Notes: a model not told the origin generated them from the letters alone. A DNA stretch of 64,000 nt from Lachnospiraceae bacterium (GCA_028693165.1 JAQUVX010000008.1:62001-126000); one strand, 5' to 3'. Counted from the stretch's first letter, positions 25,573 to 34,717 are shown. A program made the numbers and translations.

Positions 25573-26895
25573 TTACTCCTCGTCCTGTTTCAGCAGATCA
25601 TAGACAATCACGGAAAATGTCTCGATGCCATCCACCAGAACCTTCTCATCAAAGTCAAATGCCGTCGTGTGCTGGGCCGATGCCATATCGGTCATGGAAC
25701 GCATATACGTGGCCTTGCTTCCGTGAGCCTGCACCCGGTTCATCATCAGGGAAATGTCCTCGCTTCCCCAGTTCTGCGCATTTTCGCAGCTGCTCACCTT
25801 AAGCTGCGGCAGGTGCTCCCGCACCAGCTCGCCGATCTGTTTCAGAAAGTCCAGATCGCTGTGCTGGGACTCCGATGCGCCTTGCGGAACGATCTTGACC
25901 TCACATCCGGTCATGGCCGCAGCCGCCTCGCAGATCCGTCTTGCCTGTTCATCCATATATGCATTGATCTCGGTAGTCTCACCTCGGACCTCGATCTGCA
26001 TCCAGGCATGATCCGGTATCACATTGCGCCCGGTGCCGCCCTGGATCGTACCCACATTGACGCGGCTGATCCCTGCGCTGTGACGCGGAATGGCTGTCAG
26101 ATTCAGCACCGCGTTGGCTGCCGCCACAATGGCACTCTTGCCGTTTTCCGGGAATCCGCCTGCATGTGCGGCCTGTCCGTAGTAATGCACATCATATTTG
26201 CTGGTCGCCAGAGAGCCGTAGGTGCCCGGTGTCACGTCTCCGTCATCCGGTCCGCCCGTCGGTGCCACGTGTGTCCCGACAAAATAGTCCACATCATCCA
26301 GATGACCATGGGCAACGATGGGACGTGCTCCCTTGGCTCCCTCCTCGCCCGGCTGGAAAATCAGCTTGACCGTCCCGTGCAGATGATCCCGGAGCTTCAT
26401 CAGTACCTCGGCGGTACCAAGACCGATCGTGGCATGTGCATCATGACCGCAGGCATGCATCATCCCTGGATTCTGTGAAGGAAATCCCTCTGTATACGGG
26501 CGGTGATCCGGTGTGCTGTCCTCAATCAGTCCCAGCGCATCAATATCAAACCGGAGTGCCGCCACCGGTCCGTCCCCGCAGCGCAAAATCCCGATGACTC
26601 CGGTAAAGCCCTGCTTCAGTTCTTCCGTCATATAATCCGCCGGTGCGCCCTGCTCCAGAGCAAGCGCCGCATGTTCGTCAAGCTGTTCCTTCGTCGGCAC
26701 ACCAAACCGCTCGGTCTCCAGACAAACCGCTTTGCCCGTCAGCACCTCATATCCAAGCTCCGTCAGAGTCTTTGCAATGATGGCCGAGGTACGCATCTCA
26801 TACCACGCCGTCTCCGGATATTTGTGAAAATCACGCCTGCGCGCACGGCTTTTCCCGTCCAGCGCTTCTGCATATTCGATTATCTTCTGATACAT
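25573..26895 (-). CDS. M20-family metallo-amidohydrolase (aminobenzoyl-glutamate/IAA-amino-acid hydrolase-like)
   Basis: A 440-aa enzyme of the M20D peptidase family. Metal-binding and catalytic residues are in MHACGHDAHATIGLG and FQPGEEGAKGARPIVAHG, with His ligands near FVGTHV and HSDLDFL. A lid domain occupies about residues 210-330. N-terminal YEMRTSAIIAKTLTELG is usual for AbgA/AbgB or HipO-like enzymes, which hydrolyse N-acyl or amide-linked amino acids. The substrate is not identifiable. ATG 26895 has GGAGGAG 6-7 nt before it; an earlier in-frame ATG at 26910 is less likely. It is driven by the promoter at 26934-26962 and divergent from the sugar kinase. Confidence 0.85.
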   Translation of the reverse strand: MYQKIIEYAEALDGKSRARRRDFHKYPETAWYEMRTSAIIAKTLTELGYEVLTGKAVCLETERFGVPTKEQLDEHAALALEQGAPADYMTEELKQGFTGVIGILRCGDGPVAALRFDIDALGLIEDSTPDHRPYTEGFPSQNPGMMHACGHDAHATIGLGTAEVLMKLRDHLHGTVKLIFQPGEEGAKGARPIVAHGHLDDVDYFVGTHVAPTGGPDDGDVTPGTYGSLATSKYDVHYYGQAAHAGGFPENGKSAIVAAANAVLNLTAIPRHSAGISRVNVGTIQGGTGRNVIPDHAWMQIEVRGETTEINAYMDEQARRICEAAAAMTGCEVKIVPQGASESQHSDLDFLKQIGELVREHLPQLKVSSCENAQNWGSEDISLMMNRVQAHGSKATYMRSMTDMASAQHTTAFDFDEKVLVDGIETFSVIVYDLLKQDEE

Positions 26896-26933
26896 TATAG
26901 TCTCCTCCATCGTAAGATCAAATCACTTCCTTT

Positions 26934-26962
26934 ATCATACTAGCAACCGGTCAACAAGTCAA
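26934..26962 (-). promoter_or_regulatory. Promoter of the M20 hydrolase-nth operon
   Basis: TTGACT, 17-nt spacer, TATGAT on the minus strand, about 38 nt before the M20 hydrolase start codon. Confidence 0.75.
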
Positions 26963-27003
26963 CGTTCGATCCGCCTGATGCAAAGGATTTTGTCAAATTC
27001 TGA

Positions 27004-27036
27004 TTGAAGATTCCCTGATTCCATCGTATAATGGAA
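27004..27036 (+). promoter_or_regulatory. Promoter of the PfkB-family kinase with overlapping dyad
   Basis: TTGAAG, 17-nt spacer, TATAAT (27027-27032). A perfect dyad TTCCAT-CGTATA-ATGGAA (27019-27036) covers the -10 box. A repressor bound there would block RNA polymerase; the regulator is unknown. Confidence 0.75.
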
Positions 27037-27062
27037 CAACATCTTACAGGGAGGAATTTCAC

Positions 27063-27962
27063 ATGAAACCAGCACTGATTATCGGGTCTACCTGCGTAGA
27101 CGTTATTATTAATATTGACCATCTTCCTACGACGGAGGAAGATATTCATCCAGCCTCACAAACCATGTCGCTGGGAGGCTGCGCCTTCAATGTGGCTTAT
27201 ATCCTGCATCTTATGCAGGCACCTCACACCTTCATCAGCCCGGTCGGTTCCGGCACCTATGGTGATTATGTTGCCCGGCAGATGAGCGCGTTGGGCATCC
27301 CGGTCTCGGTCACGATTCCGGACAAGGAGAACGGCTGCTGCTACTGCCTGGTAGAAAAAAGCGGGGAGCGCACCTTCATGTCTCTCCACGGTGCAGAGTA
27401 CACCTTTCAGAAGGAGTGGATGAACCCATATCCGGCCGATCACTATGACCTGGTCTATGTGTGCGGCCTCGAGATCGAGGAACGCACCGGCGTGAACCTG
27501 ATCGAATATCTCGAAGAGCATCCGAATCTTCAGGTATGCTACGCACCGGGTCCCCGTGGGATCCGCATCGAGGCATCCAAAAAAGAGCGCATGTTCGCGC
27601 TCCATCCGGTCCTTCATATCAACGAACAGGAGGCGCGGGAGCTCAGTGGCTGTGATACTTATGAAGCGGCTGCAAAGGCCCTGCTGTCCCTCACGCAGAA
27701 TACGGTCATCATCACACTGGGCGCAGACGGCACCTATTGTCTGGAAGCGGACGGCACTTCCTATGTCGTTCCCGGAGTACCAACCACGCAGGTGGTCGAT
27801 ACCATCGGCGCAGGCGACTCGCATGTCGGCGCCATCCTTGGATGCCTCACCCTGGGCCTTTCGATGCGTGAAGCCATCGCATACGCCAACCGTGTGGCCT
27901 CCACCGTGGTCGGTGTCAAGGGCGCACTGCTTCCGGCCCGGATGCTCCCAAAACTGAGATAA
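27063..27962 (+). CDS. PfkB-family carbohydrate or nucleoside kinase
   Basis: A 299-aa ribokinase-fold enzyme. It starts IGSTCVDVIINIDHLP, and SLGGCAFNVAYILHLM is the sugar-binding block. Near the C-terminus VVDTIGAGDSHVGAILGCL gives the anion-hole GAGD motif with the catalytic Asp. ITLGADGTYCLEADG is a further family signature. The substrate (ribose, fructose, pseudouridine, tagatose phosphate or another) cannot be resolved. AGGGAGG lies 7 nt before ATG. The gene stands alone, with its own promoter and terminator, in the gap between an amidohydrolase operon and an ABC transporter. Confidence 0.85.
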   Translation: MKPALIIGSTCVDVIINIDHLPTTEEDIHPASQTMSLGGCAFNVAYILHLMQAPHTFISPVGSGTYGDYVARQMSALGIPVSVTIPDKENGCCYCLVEKSGERTFMSLHGAEYTFQKEWMNPYPADHYDLVYVCGLEIEERTGVNLIEYLEEHPNLQVCYAPGPRGIRIEASKKERMFALHPVLHINEQEARELSGCDTYEAAAKALLSLTQNTVIITLGADGTYCLEADGTSYVVPGVPTTQVVDTIGAGDSHVGAILGCLTLGLSMREAIAYANRVASTVVGVKGALLPARMLPKLR

Positions 27963-27967
27963 GAACA

Positions 27968-28014
27968 AAAAACCTGCGCCACGGCTTTTCTTAAGCCGAG
28001 GCGCAGGTTTTTTG
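27968..28014. terminator. Bidirectional terminator between pfkB-type kinase and potC
   Basis: AACCTGCGCC (27972-27981) pairs with GGCGCAGGTT (28001-28010), with an inner CGGCTT/AAGCCG hairpin. A-runs lie on the left and T-runs on the right, so it works in both directions for the converging genes. Confidence 0.92.
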
Positions 28015-28042
28015 CTCTTCAATTCTCAATCTATGATTCTGT

Positions 28043-28822
28043 CTAAACCACACTCTTCAGCCCCAATGTCTTCTCAATCAGCAGCATCACGCCCAGCGTA
28101 ATAACCATCAAAAGAGAGGCCAGTGCGGCGATCGTCGGATCGAAGTGATATTCCACATAGGACATCATCTCGATCGGCAGCACCGATACCCCGGCACTGG
28201 TCAGGAAGGCCGACAGGGATACATTGTTGAACGAGTTGATAATCGCCATAATGCACGCCGAAACAATGCCCGATTTGATGTTCGGCAGCAGAATATGGAA
28301 AAAGGTATAGCCGTTGCCTGCGCCGAGAATCCGCGCCGCCTCCTCCATTGAGAAATCAAAGTTTGCCAGACTGGAGGTCACGACCCGCATCACATACGGA
28401 ATCGACAGGATTGTGTGACCGATCAGCAGGCTTGGAAGTGCCGGCAGCTTAAAGCGATTAGTCACATAGCGGAGCATCACAAAGCCGAGCACGATGACCG
28501 GAATCAGCACCGGGGACAAAAACAGTCCCTTGATGAACTCCTTTCCCTTAAACCGATAACGGTTCAGCGCATAAGCCGCCGGAAGCCCAAGTACCAGAGC
28601 CAGAAATGTGGCAATAAATGCGATGATGATACTATATTTTGCCGCATTTCCAAAAGACTTGATCTTCAGGATCTGCTCATACCACTTAAATGTAAAGCCC
28701 TCTCCCGGGAATTTCAGATAGGTGGTGTCGCTGAAGGATGCCGCCATAATGACTAACAGCGGTCCGATCAGAAAAATATATACCAGCAAGGTAATCAAAA
28801 ACAGAGATCTGCTCTTCTTCAT
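28043..28822 (-). CDS. potC: ABC transporter permease, PotC-like
   Basis: A 259-aa membrane protein with about six helices. The binding-protein-dependent transport inner-membrane motif EAARILGAGNGYTFFHILLPNIKSG (positions about 160-185) is clear, with FNNVSLSAFLTSAG following. It is the last gene of the potB-potA-SBP-potC operon. Spermidine/putrescine or related (for example 2-aminoethylphosphonate, Fe3+) families share this plan; a polyamine-type transporter is the best fit by family resemblance. A terminator follows the stop codon. Confidence 0.85.
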   Translation of the reverse strand: MKKSRSLFLITLLVYIFLIGPLLVIMAASFSDTTYLKFPGEGFTFKWYEQILKIKSFGNAAKYSIIIAFIATFLALVLGLPAAYALNRYRFKGKEFIKGLFLSPVLIPVIVLGFVMLRYVTNRFKLPALPSLLIGHTILSIPYVMRVVTSSLANFDFSMEEAARILGAGNGYTFFHILLPNIKSGIVSACIMAIINSFNNVSLSAFLTSAGVSVLPIEMMSYVEYHFDPTIAALASLLMVITLGVMLLIEKTLGLKSVV

Positions 28823-28860
28823 GAAATACTCCTTCGTGTTAACGGTTTCGTTTCAACTGT

Positions 28861-30006
28861 TTACTGTACGGAATACAGTTCATTCCATTTCGTGGTCCAG
28901 TCTGCCTTGTTCGCGTTGATGACAGCCCAATCCGGCAGCATCAGATTATCAATCATCTCTTTGCCGTAGGTAAAGTTTGCAGCCTGCTCTGGGGTCAGCT
29001 CCACGTCGGTACGAACCGGTGAATCTACGCCGTCCACTGCCTCTGCCAGCTGTACTTCTTTGGAAATATAGAAGTTAACGAATGCCTCTGCCAGTTCTTT
29101 GTTCTTGCAGCCCTTGATGATGTTGATGGTGTTGTAACCGCTGTAGCTTCCCTCGGTCGGATCAACCCATACATAATCATCGGATGCAGATTTTGCTGCG
29201 GTATAGGAGAAGTCCAGAAGCACTGCTGCGGAAATCTCGCCCTGGTTCAGCATGGTAATGGTATCATTTGCACTGGTATAGGTCTTCATTACGTTCGGTT
29301 TCAGCTCTTCCATCTTTGCAAAGATCGCATCATCATCCTTGCCCGGAGTCAGACCGTCCATCTGTGCTACAGAATAGTAAAACAGCGGACCGGAAGTGGT
29401 TGTGATGTCCGGGATCGCAATCGCGCCGGCCAGCTCCGGATTCCACAGATCCGCCCATGACGTGATCTCGATCGGACAGGTCGCCTTGTCATATACGATA
29501 CCAAGACGGTTGAAGGTGTAAGCCGGGCCATACTGCTCGCCAAACGGTGCTTTTGCATTGTCATACAGAGAATCTAAGTTGCTCAGCTTGCTGGAATCAA
29601 CGGTGTCAATCAGTCCCTGATCGATCAGGTCAGCGATAAATGCATCACCGATGATCACGATATCGTAATTCTCCGGGGTCTCTTTGATCTTGGTTACGCG
29701 CTCTGCATTCTTACCGCCCTCGACGATCAGCTTGCAGCCGGTAGCCGCCATGAATGGGTCATATACGTTCTTCTGAAGCAGCTCTGCGTTGAAGGAGAAG
29801 GTGGATACCTTCAGTTCCTGTCCCTCAAAGTTCGGAAGCTCTGTGCCAGCCTCAGCAGCACTGGTCTCCGCTCCGCTCTCAGCAGCCGCTGTAGTCTCAG
29901 CAGCACTTGCAGCGGCTGTGGTCTCTTCCTTTGCAGATCCGCCGCATGCAGTCAGGGATGCAGCCATTGCCGCAGCCATCATTACGCTTACAATTTTCTT
30001 CTTCAT
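28861..30006 (-). CDS. potD: ABC transporter substrate-binding lipoprotein, PotD/PotF-like
   Basis: A 381-aa secreted solute-binding protein. Lipobox residues SLTAC place the lipidated Cys at residue 21, followed by an Ala/Thr/Glu-rich linker. The mature domain begins GQELKVSTFSFNAELLQKNVYDPF and contains GYNTINIIKGCKNKELAEAFVNF, typical of polyamine and iron-type binding proteins (type II). It captures the substrate outside for the PotBC permease. The predicted ligand, spermidine/putrescine or another cation, is inference. It is preceded by the ATPase gene and followed by potC 38 nt later. Confidence 0.85.
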   Translation of the reverse strand: MKKKIVSVMMAAAMAASLTACGGSAKEETTAAASAAETTAAAESGAETSAAEAGTELPNFEGQELKVSTFSFNAELLQKNVYDPFMAATGCKLIVEGGKNAERVTKIKETPENYDIVIIGDAFIADLIDQGLIDTVDSSKLSNLDSLYDNAKAPFGEQYGPAYTFNRLGIVYDKATCPIEITSWADLWNPELAGAIAIPDITTTSGPLFYYSVAQMDGLTPGKDDDAIFAKMEELKPNVMKTYTSANDTITMLNQGEISAAVLLDFSYTAAKSASDDYVWVDPTEGSYSGYNTINIIKGCKNKELAEAFVNFYISKEVQLAEAVDGVDSPVRTDVELTPEQAANFTYGKEMIDNLMLPDWAVINANKADWTTKWNELYSVQ

Positions 30007-30026
30007 AATCTGTTCTCTCCTTTGTT

Positions 30027-31064
30027 TTAAAGCAAAATAATTTTATTGGGGGTCAGAGACAGGACAACCTGATCTCCGATCTTGTAAACACTCTCCTGGT
30101 CCGTGCTGACCTCGAACTCGCCAACGGCTGTGCGCACATTGTACTGGTTGCGTTTCCCAAGGAATGTACTTACCATAACTTCGCCGGCAAGCGGGTTGAC
30201 TGCATCGGTTCCCGCCGGCACGATCTGGATATCCTCCGGCCGGATGCAGGCTTTCAGGGCATCGCCCTCTTTCCCCTCCGTAACGGTGACTCTGCTTCCA
30301 TCGGCTGCCAGATAAACATTGGCCTCCTCCGTCCGTTTCAGATCCAGGAAATTCTCAAAGCCAACGAAATGGGCGATGAACTCGGTCTTTGGATGATTGT
30401 AGATGGCAGACGGACTGTCCATCTGCTCGATGACACCGTGGTTCATGATGGCAACCTTGTCCGAAATCGCGAAGCACTCTTCCTGATCATGGGTCACATA
30501 AATCGCGGTAAAGCCAAATTTCTGCTGCAGACGGCGGATCTCCACACGCATCTTGACGCGCAGCTTCGCATCCAGGTTGCTCAGCGGCTCATCAAGCAGA
30601 AGCAGATCCGGTTTGATTACCAGTGCTCTGGCAAGTGCCACACGCTGACGCTGACCGCCGGACATCTCCTTCGGAAAGCGGTTCTCAAAGCCTTTCAAAT
30701 CCACGGTTTCCAGCATATCTGCCACTTCCTTCTGGATCTGCTCCGGTGAAACCTTGCGCATCTTCAGTCCGAAGGCCACGTTATCAAACACGGTCATATG
30801 TGGAAACAACGCGTAGCTCTGGAACACAAAGCCGAAGTTGCGCTTGTTGAGCGGAACCTGTGTGTAGTCCTTTCCGTCAAAGATAAAGGTTCCATCCATC
30901 GGATTGGAAAAGCCTGCAATCAGGCGCAGGGTCGTGGTCTTTCCACATCCGCTGGAACCCAGCAGAGAGACCAGTTCTCCCTTCTCCACCTGGAAATTCA
31001 AGTCCTTCAAGATTACATTATTGTCATAGCCAGCAGTAATATTCTGCAATTCCAACAGTGCCAT
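30027..31064 (-). CDS. potA: ABC transporter ATPase, PotA-like
   Basis: A 345-aa ATPase. Walker A is GSSGCGKTTTLRLIAG, the Q-loop region VFQSYALFPHMTVFDNVAFGL, signature LSGGQRQR-type (MSGGQRQRVALARALVIKPDLLLLDEP), then YVTHDQEECFAISDK. The C-terminal TOBE-like region (IRPEDIQIVPAG, about 260-345) marks the CUT/PotA-type importer family. It energises the PotBC channel. It follows potB by 23 nt, with an AAGGAGAATG-type site at the start. Confidence 0.92.
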   Translation of the reverse strand: MALLELQNITAGYDNNVILKDLNFQVEKGELVSLLGSSGCGKTTTLRLIAGFSNPMDGTFIFDGKDYTQVPLNKRNFGFVFQSYALFPHMTVFDNVAFGLKMRKVSPEQIQKEVADMLETVDLKGFENRFPKEMSGGQRQRVALARALVIKPDLLLLDEPLSNLDAKLRVKMRVEIRRLQQKFGFTAIYVTHDQEECFAISDKVAIMNHGVIEQMDSPSAIYNHPKTEFIAHFVGFENFLDLKRTEEANVYLAADGSRVTVTEGKEGDALKACIRPEDIQIVPAGTDAVNPLAGEVMVSTFLGKRNQYNVRTAVGEFEVSTDQESVYKIGDQVVLSLTPNKIILL

Positions 31065-31087
31065 AGCATTCTCCTTATTTTACCTTT

Positions 31088-31921
31088 TTATATGGTCGGA
31101 TTCAGTTTCCGGCTTACCGCGTTGATTCCGCTGGAAACCAGAATGGTTACGACGATCATAACGACCGCAACAACAGATGCCTGCGTCCAGTCACCCAGTG
31201 ACATGGCCTGCTGATAGATCATCGTCGCCAGAACTCTCGTATCGGTACCGCCCAAAAGCTGAGGGGTCGTATAAGCGGTGAGACAGCCGGTAAAGACCAG
31301 CACGCTTCCGGTCACAAGTCCCGGAAGGCTCAGCGGCAGAATCACGTGGCGAAAGGTCGCCGCTGGGGACGCGCCAAGATTGCCGGCCGCCAGATTCAAA
31401 TCCTCCGAGATATTGTCCATGACGCCGATCAGGGAAAGAATCATCAGCGGAAGAAACAGCTGAATGAAGCCGACGACCATGGAGAACTCATTGTACAGAA
31501 GGCTGACCGGCTTTGCAATCAGACCGGCCGATACCAGCAGGTTGTTGATCACGCCCTTCTTTCCCAGGATGACCATCCAGCTGAAGGAACGGATGACCGG
31601 GCTGGTGAACATCGGGAACACCGCCAGTGCCATCAGAACTCCTTTATTTTTGGAATATTTTGAAATATAGTAGGCCGTCGGAAATCCCAAAACAGCACAA
31701 ACCATCGTACTTACCAGACTCAGACGAATACTCCGCCAGAATACCTGTTTGAAGTATGTGCTCTCCAGCAGCGAAAAATAACTGGCCAGGGAAAAACTGC
31801 CGCTCTCATTAAAAAATGTCTTTAAAATCAGGGAGAACAGCGGAATCAGCATGAATACTGCCAGAAACAGACAGCCCGGCAGAATAAACAGCCAGTAAAT
31901 CTTTGTTTTTTTCTCAAGCAA
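31088..31921 (-). CDS. potB: ABC transporter permease, PotB-like
   Basis: A 277-aa permease with about six helices. The cytoplasmic loop EDLNLAAGNLGASPAATFRHVILPLSLPG is the EAA-type ATPase contact (near residues 180-210). The N-terminus is KIYWLFILPGCLFLAVFMLIP. It is the first gene of the operon, behind a ~130-nt leader with terminator/antiterminator-like structures and a promoter at 32057-32085. The ribosome site AAAGG lies upstream of the ATG. Confidence 0.88.
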   Translation of the reverse strand: MLEKKTKIYWLFILPGCLFLAVFMLIPLFSLILKTFFNESGSFSLASYFSLLESTYFKQVFWRSIRLSLVSTMVCAVLGFPTAYYISKYSKNKGVLMALAVFPMFTSPVIRSFSWMVILGKKGVINNLLVSAGLIAKPVSLLYNEFSMVVGFIQLFLPLMILSLIGVMDNISEDLNLAAGNLGASPAATFRHVILPLSLPGLVTGSVLVFTGCLTAYTTPQLLGGTDTRVLATMIYQQAMSLGDWTQASVVAVVMIVVTILVSSGINAVSRKLNPTI

Positions 31922-31962
31922 TGCTCTTTACCAACCTTTCTTTTCTTGTGCGAAACCGCGGT

Positions 31963-32011
31963 AAAAAAGGGCTGTCTAGTTATAAGCACTTTTGCCCTTT
32001 ATTAAACAGTC
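31963..32011 (-). promoter_or_regulatory. Attenuator-like leader of the potBA-SBP-potC operon
   Basis: In the minus-strand transcript AAAGGGC (plus-strand 31994-32000) pairs with GCCCTTT (31966-31972), followed by TTTTTTA, a terminator-like shape. An alternative stem, GG-A-CTGTTT with AGACAGCC, uses the same GCC and would exclude it. Two GCTTATAA elements lie nearby. The leader may therefore be a riboswitch or protein-controlled attenuator, but I recognise no known class. Confidence 0.45.
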
Positions 32012-32056
32012 CTTCTTATAAGCCTTAACTCTATTATCATATAATCTAATAAAAAT

Positions 32057-32085
32057 ACAATATCATCCCTGTCTAAATTTGTCAA
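32057..32085 (-). promoter_or_regulatory. Promoter of the potB operon
   Basis: TTGACA, 17-nt spacer, TATTGT on the minus strand, about 135 nt before potB. It lies 31 nt downstream of the amidohydrolase stop codon. Confidence 0.75.
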
Positions 32086-32115
32086 CCTGGATTTTTGTTT
32101 GTTTTTACCTTGTTT

Positions 32116-33432
32116 TTACAAAATATCCGCATAGCGGACTGCCCGCTCCCGAAAGGCCGGCATCACCGCCTCCAGCTTCCGCTTTTCTTCCTTTAAGTCT
32201 GCAAAAAGCAGTCGGTGTTCCTTCACAAGCTGCTTTCCCGCGATCCACACGCTGTCCACGTTGGACGCATTTGCCGAATAAACCACCGCCGAATAGGGAT
32301 TGTAAATCGGAAACATATTGACTGACCGGGTCTCTATAAGCACCAGATCCGCCTGTTTCCCTGCCTCGATGGAGCCAAGCTCCTTCTGGGCGCCAAGGAC
32401 CGCCGCACCTCCCATAGTGCCAAGCTCCACGATCTCATGGGCCGGAAATACTCCGCGGTTATGGTAGCGGGTCTTCTGAAACGAAGCTGCCAGTTTGAAC
32501 TGGGTAAACAGATCCAGTGTATTGCCGGAGGACGGGCCGTCGGTTCCGATTCCCACGGTAACCTTCGCCTTTCTCATGTCCAGCACCGGGCAGATTCCCT
32601 TGCCGCCCTTCGTGTTGGCGCCGATGCAGTGAGCCACCCTGGTGTCCGTCTCGGCAAAGAGTTCAATATCATGGTCGGTTGCATGAATGCAGTGCGCGGC
32701 AATCATCTCTGGTCCCAGCACGCCCAGATCATAGAGAAATTCAATGGGTGTCTGCCCGTATTCTTTCTGGAAATACTCCATCTCATAATCCATTTCACTC
32801 ACATGAAGTGTGTAGGGAACTTCATACTTTCTCGCAAGATCCGATGCCGCCTTCAGCATTTCCGTCGAGTTTGTGTTGGTCGCATGGGGGGCCACGATGG
32901 GATGAACCCGCGGGTGCCCCTTCCACTTCTGAATCAGGGCTTCGCACAGGGCAAGACCGCCGTAAGGCTCCCTGCTGTCGCAGGTTTCCATATTGATCAC
33001 CGTCTCTCCCACCCAGCCGCGGATTCCCATCTCGTCGCAGGCGCGGGCCACCTGGTCCTCAAAATAATACATATCCAGCACCGAGGTCACTCCGGCCAGC
33101 AGCAGTTCACAGATCGCATAGCGGGAGCTGCGGTAAACCAGCTCCGGGGTCATCGCCTCCAGCTCCAGCGGAAATAAAAAGCGCCGCAGACGATCCGGGC
33201 AGTCATCGCCCATGGAACGGAACGGAATCATCGGAATGTGACTGTGGACATTGATCATGCCGGGCATCAAAATACCGCCCTGGCCGTCGATATACCGGTC
33301 AATCTGTTCCGGGCGCTTCCCGTTCCCTGCTGTCAGAATCTTCTGGTCTTCTATGACGGCATAGCCGTCCTGATATACGTGCCCTTCCGGGTCCATCGTG
33401 AGGACGGTCACGTGGTCAATCAAAGTTCTCAT
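32116..33432 (-). CDS. Amidohydrolase-superfamily deaminase (ATZ/TRZ, SAH-deaminase-like)
   Basis: A 438-aa cytoplasmic enzyme. Metal-binding His pair in GMINVHSHIPMIPF (about residues 59-72), later His in LHVSEMDYE and ALHATD-like HCIHATDHD, and the Asp in GIGTDGPSSGNTLDLF are the superfamily ligands. Closest visual match is the 5-methylthioadenosine/S-adenosylhomocysteine deaminase or chlorohydrolase group. A bound metal and hydrolytic deamination are expected; the substrate is not known. The start is ATG 33432, with GGGAG six bases upstream. It starts 11 nt after the ClC gene stop codon, so both may share a transcript. Confidence 0.85.
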   Translation of the reverse strand: MRTLIDHVTVLTMDPEGHVYQDGYAVIEDQKILTAGNGKRPEQIDRYIDGQGGILMPGMINVHSHIPMIPFRSMGDDCPDRLRRFLFPLELEAMTPELVYRSSRYAICELLLAGVTSVLDMYYFEDQVARACDEMGIRGWVGETVINMETCDSREPYGGLALCEALIQKWKGHPRVHPIVAPHATNTNSTEMLKAASDLARKYEVPYTLHVSEMDYEMEYFQKEYGQTPIEFLYDLGVLGPEMIAAHCIHATDHDIELFAETDTRVAHCIGANTKGGKGICPVLDMRKAKVTVGIGTDGPSSGNTLDLFTQFKLAASFQKTRYHNRGVFPAHEIVELGTMGGAAVLGAQKELGSIEAGKQADLVLIETRSVNMFPIYNPYSAVVYSANASNVDSVWIAGKQLVKEHRLLFADLKEEKRKLEAVMPAFRERAVRYADIL

Positions 33433-33443
33433 AGGTGTCTCCC

Positions 33444-34700
33444 TCAATTCGATTTTCGGTTGATATATTCGGTTCTGATTTTCGAATACATAAATTTCTG
33501 ACTGCTGTACAGGCCATAATAACCGGAAAGGGTAAAGCTGACCGCCACGGCAAGCGAATAATACGGCATTGCCTCAAATCCAAACAGCTCAAATGCCATA
33601 AGAATCGTGGACACCGGGCAGTTGGTCACGCTGACGAACAGGCAGGTCATACCCACGGCGCTGCAAAGTCCCGCCGGTGCGCCTAAAACCGCCGCCAGGA
33701 AATATCCAAAGGTCGCTCCCACACACAGGGTCGGAACAATCTCACCGCCCTTAAAGCCTGCCCCCAGCGCCACGGCCGTAAACAGCATCTTCATCAAAAA
33801 CGCATAATACGGCACCGTCTCGCCCTCAAAGCACCGTTCGATCAGATGCAGACCGCCTCCATTGTAATAGCGGCTCGGAAACATCAGCGTCAGAGCGATA
33901 AACACGGCACTTCCCACCAGTATGCGGATGTAGGGATTTGGCAGATACTGGCGGTACAGATGCCCGCTCTTATGCAGCGTCACACAAAAGAGAATTCCCA
34001 CACAGGCACAGGCAATCCCCAGCAAAACAGCAAGCCCGGCCCCCTGCAGGCCAAACTCCGGCACCAGACCGATCTCATAATGATCCGGCACCAGACCGAA
34101 ATGCCCGGAGATCGCCGCCCCGATAAAGGACGCAAACAGACACGGCACCAGCGCCGCATAATACATGACTCCGATGCTGACTACCTCCAGAGAAAACACG
34201 CCAGCCGCCAGCGGTGTGCCGAACAACGCCGAAAAGCAGGCACTCATACCGCACATAACCGCGATCTTCCTATCCTTTTCATCCAGCCGGATGACCTTGC
34301 CGATCAGATTGCCGAGACTGCCGCCAAGCTGCAGCGCCGCGCCCTCGCGGCCTGCCGAAGCACTGACACAGTGGCTTAAAATCGTAGAGAGGAAAATCAG
34401 TGGTCCGGTCGGTACGGTAATCTCCTCGTTGGCCGAGATGGATTCCAGTACCATATCGGTTCCGCGGTTCTTTTCTTCCCGGCTGACGCGATACAGCCAG
34501 ACGATCAAAAGGCCCGCCGCCGGCATCAGGTACAAGGTCCAGTCGTGGTTCTGCCAGATGCGCGTCGCCAGAACCACCCCGTGACCGAACAGCGTGCCGA
34601 TCAATCCGACCACCACTCCGATAAACACGGAGATCAGCGTCCATTTTATGAAATAATGGATATTTTCCCTCAGCGGAGTATATCGTTCGTATTCTTTCAT
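33444..34700 (-). CDS. ClC-family chloride channel or H+/Cl- antiporter
   Basis: A 418-aa membrane protein with about 10 or more helices. Family blocks are GREGAALQLGGSLGNLIGK near residues 120-140 (gating Glu in GREG), and GAGFKGGEIVPTLCVGATFGYFLA near 320-340. The selectivity segment lies before PTGP-type residues (TVPTGPLIF). ClC proteins move Cl- or F-. The conserved Glu suggests an exchanger, but fluoride-specific types use other residues and are not indicated here. No CBS domains are present, so this is the short bacterial type. It ends 11 nt before the amidohydrolase start. Confidence 0.88.
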   Translation of the reverse strand: MKEYERYTPLRENIHYFIKWTLISVFIGVVVGLIGTLFGHGVVLATRIWQNHDWTLYLMPAAGLLIVWLYRVSREEKNRGTDMVLESISANEEITVPTGPLIFLSTILSHCVSASAGREGAALQLGGSLGNLIGKVIRLDEKDRKIAVMCGMSACFSALFGTPLAAGVFSLEVVSIGVMYYAALVPCLFASFIGAAISGHFGLVPDHYEIGLVPEFGLQGAGLAVLLGIACACVGILFCVTLHKSGHLYRQYLPNPYIRILVGSAVFIALTLMFPSRYYNGGGLHLIERCFEGETVPYYAFLMKMLFTAVALGAGFKGGEIVPTLCVGATFGYFLAAVLGAPAGLCSAVGMTCLFVSVTNCPVSTILMAFELFGFEAMPYYSLAVAVSFTLSGYYGLYSSQKFMYSKIRTEYINRKSN

Positions 34701-34717
34701 CTCAGCTTCCCCTCTGG

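Noticed and set aside
31963..32085. Purine riboswitch in the potB leader
   Set aside because: The conserved junction bases of that class are not visible; kept only as an unassigned attenuator-like leader.
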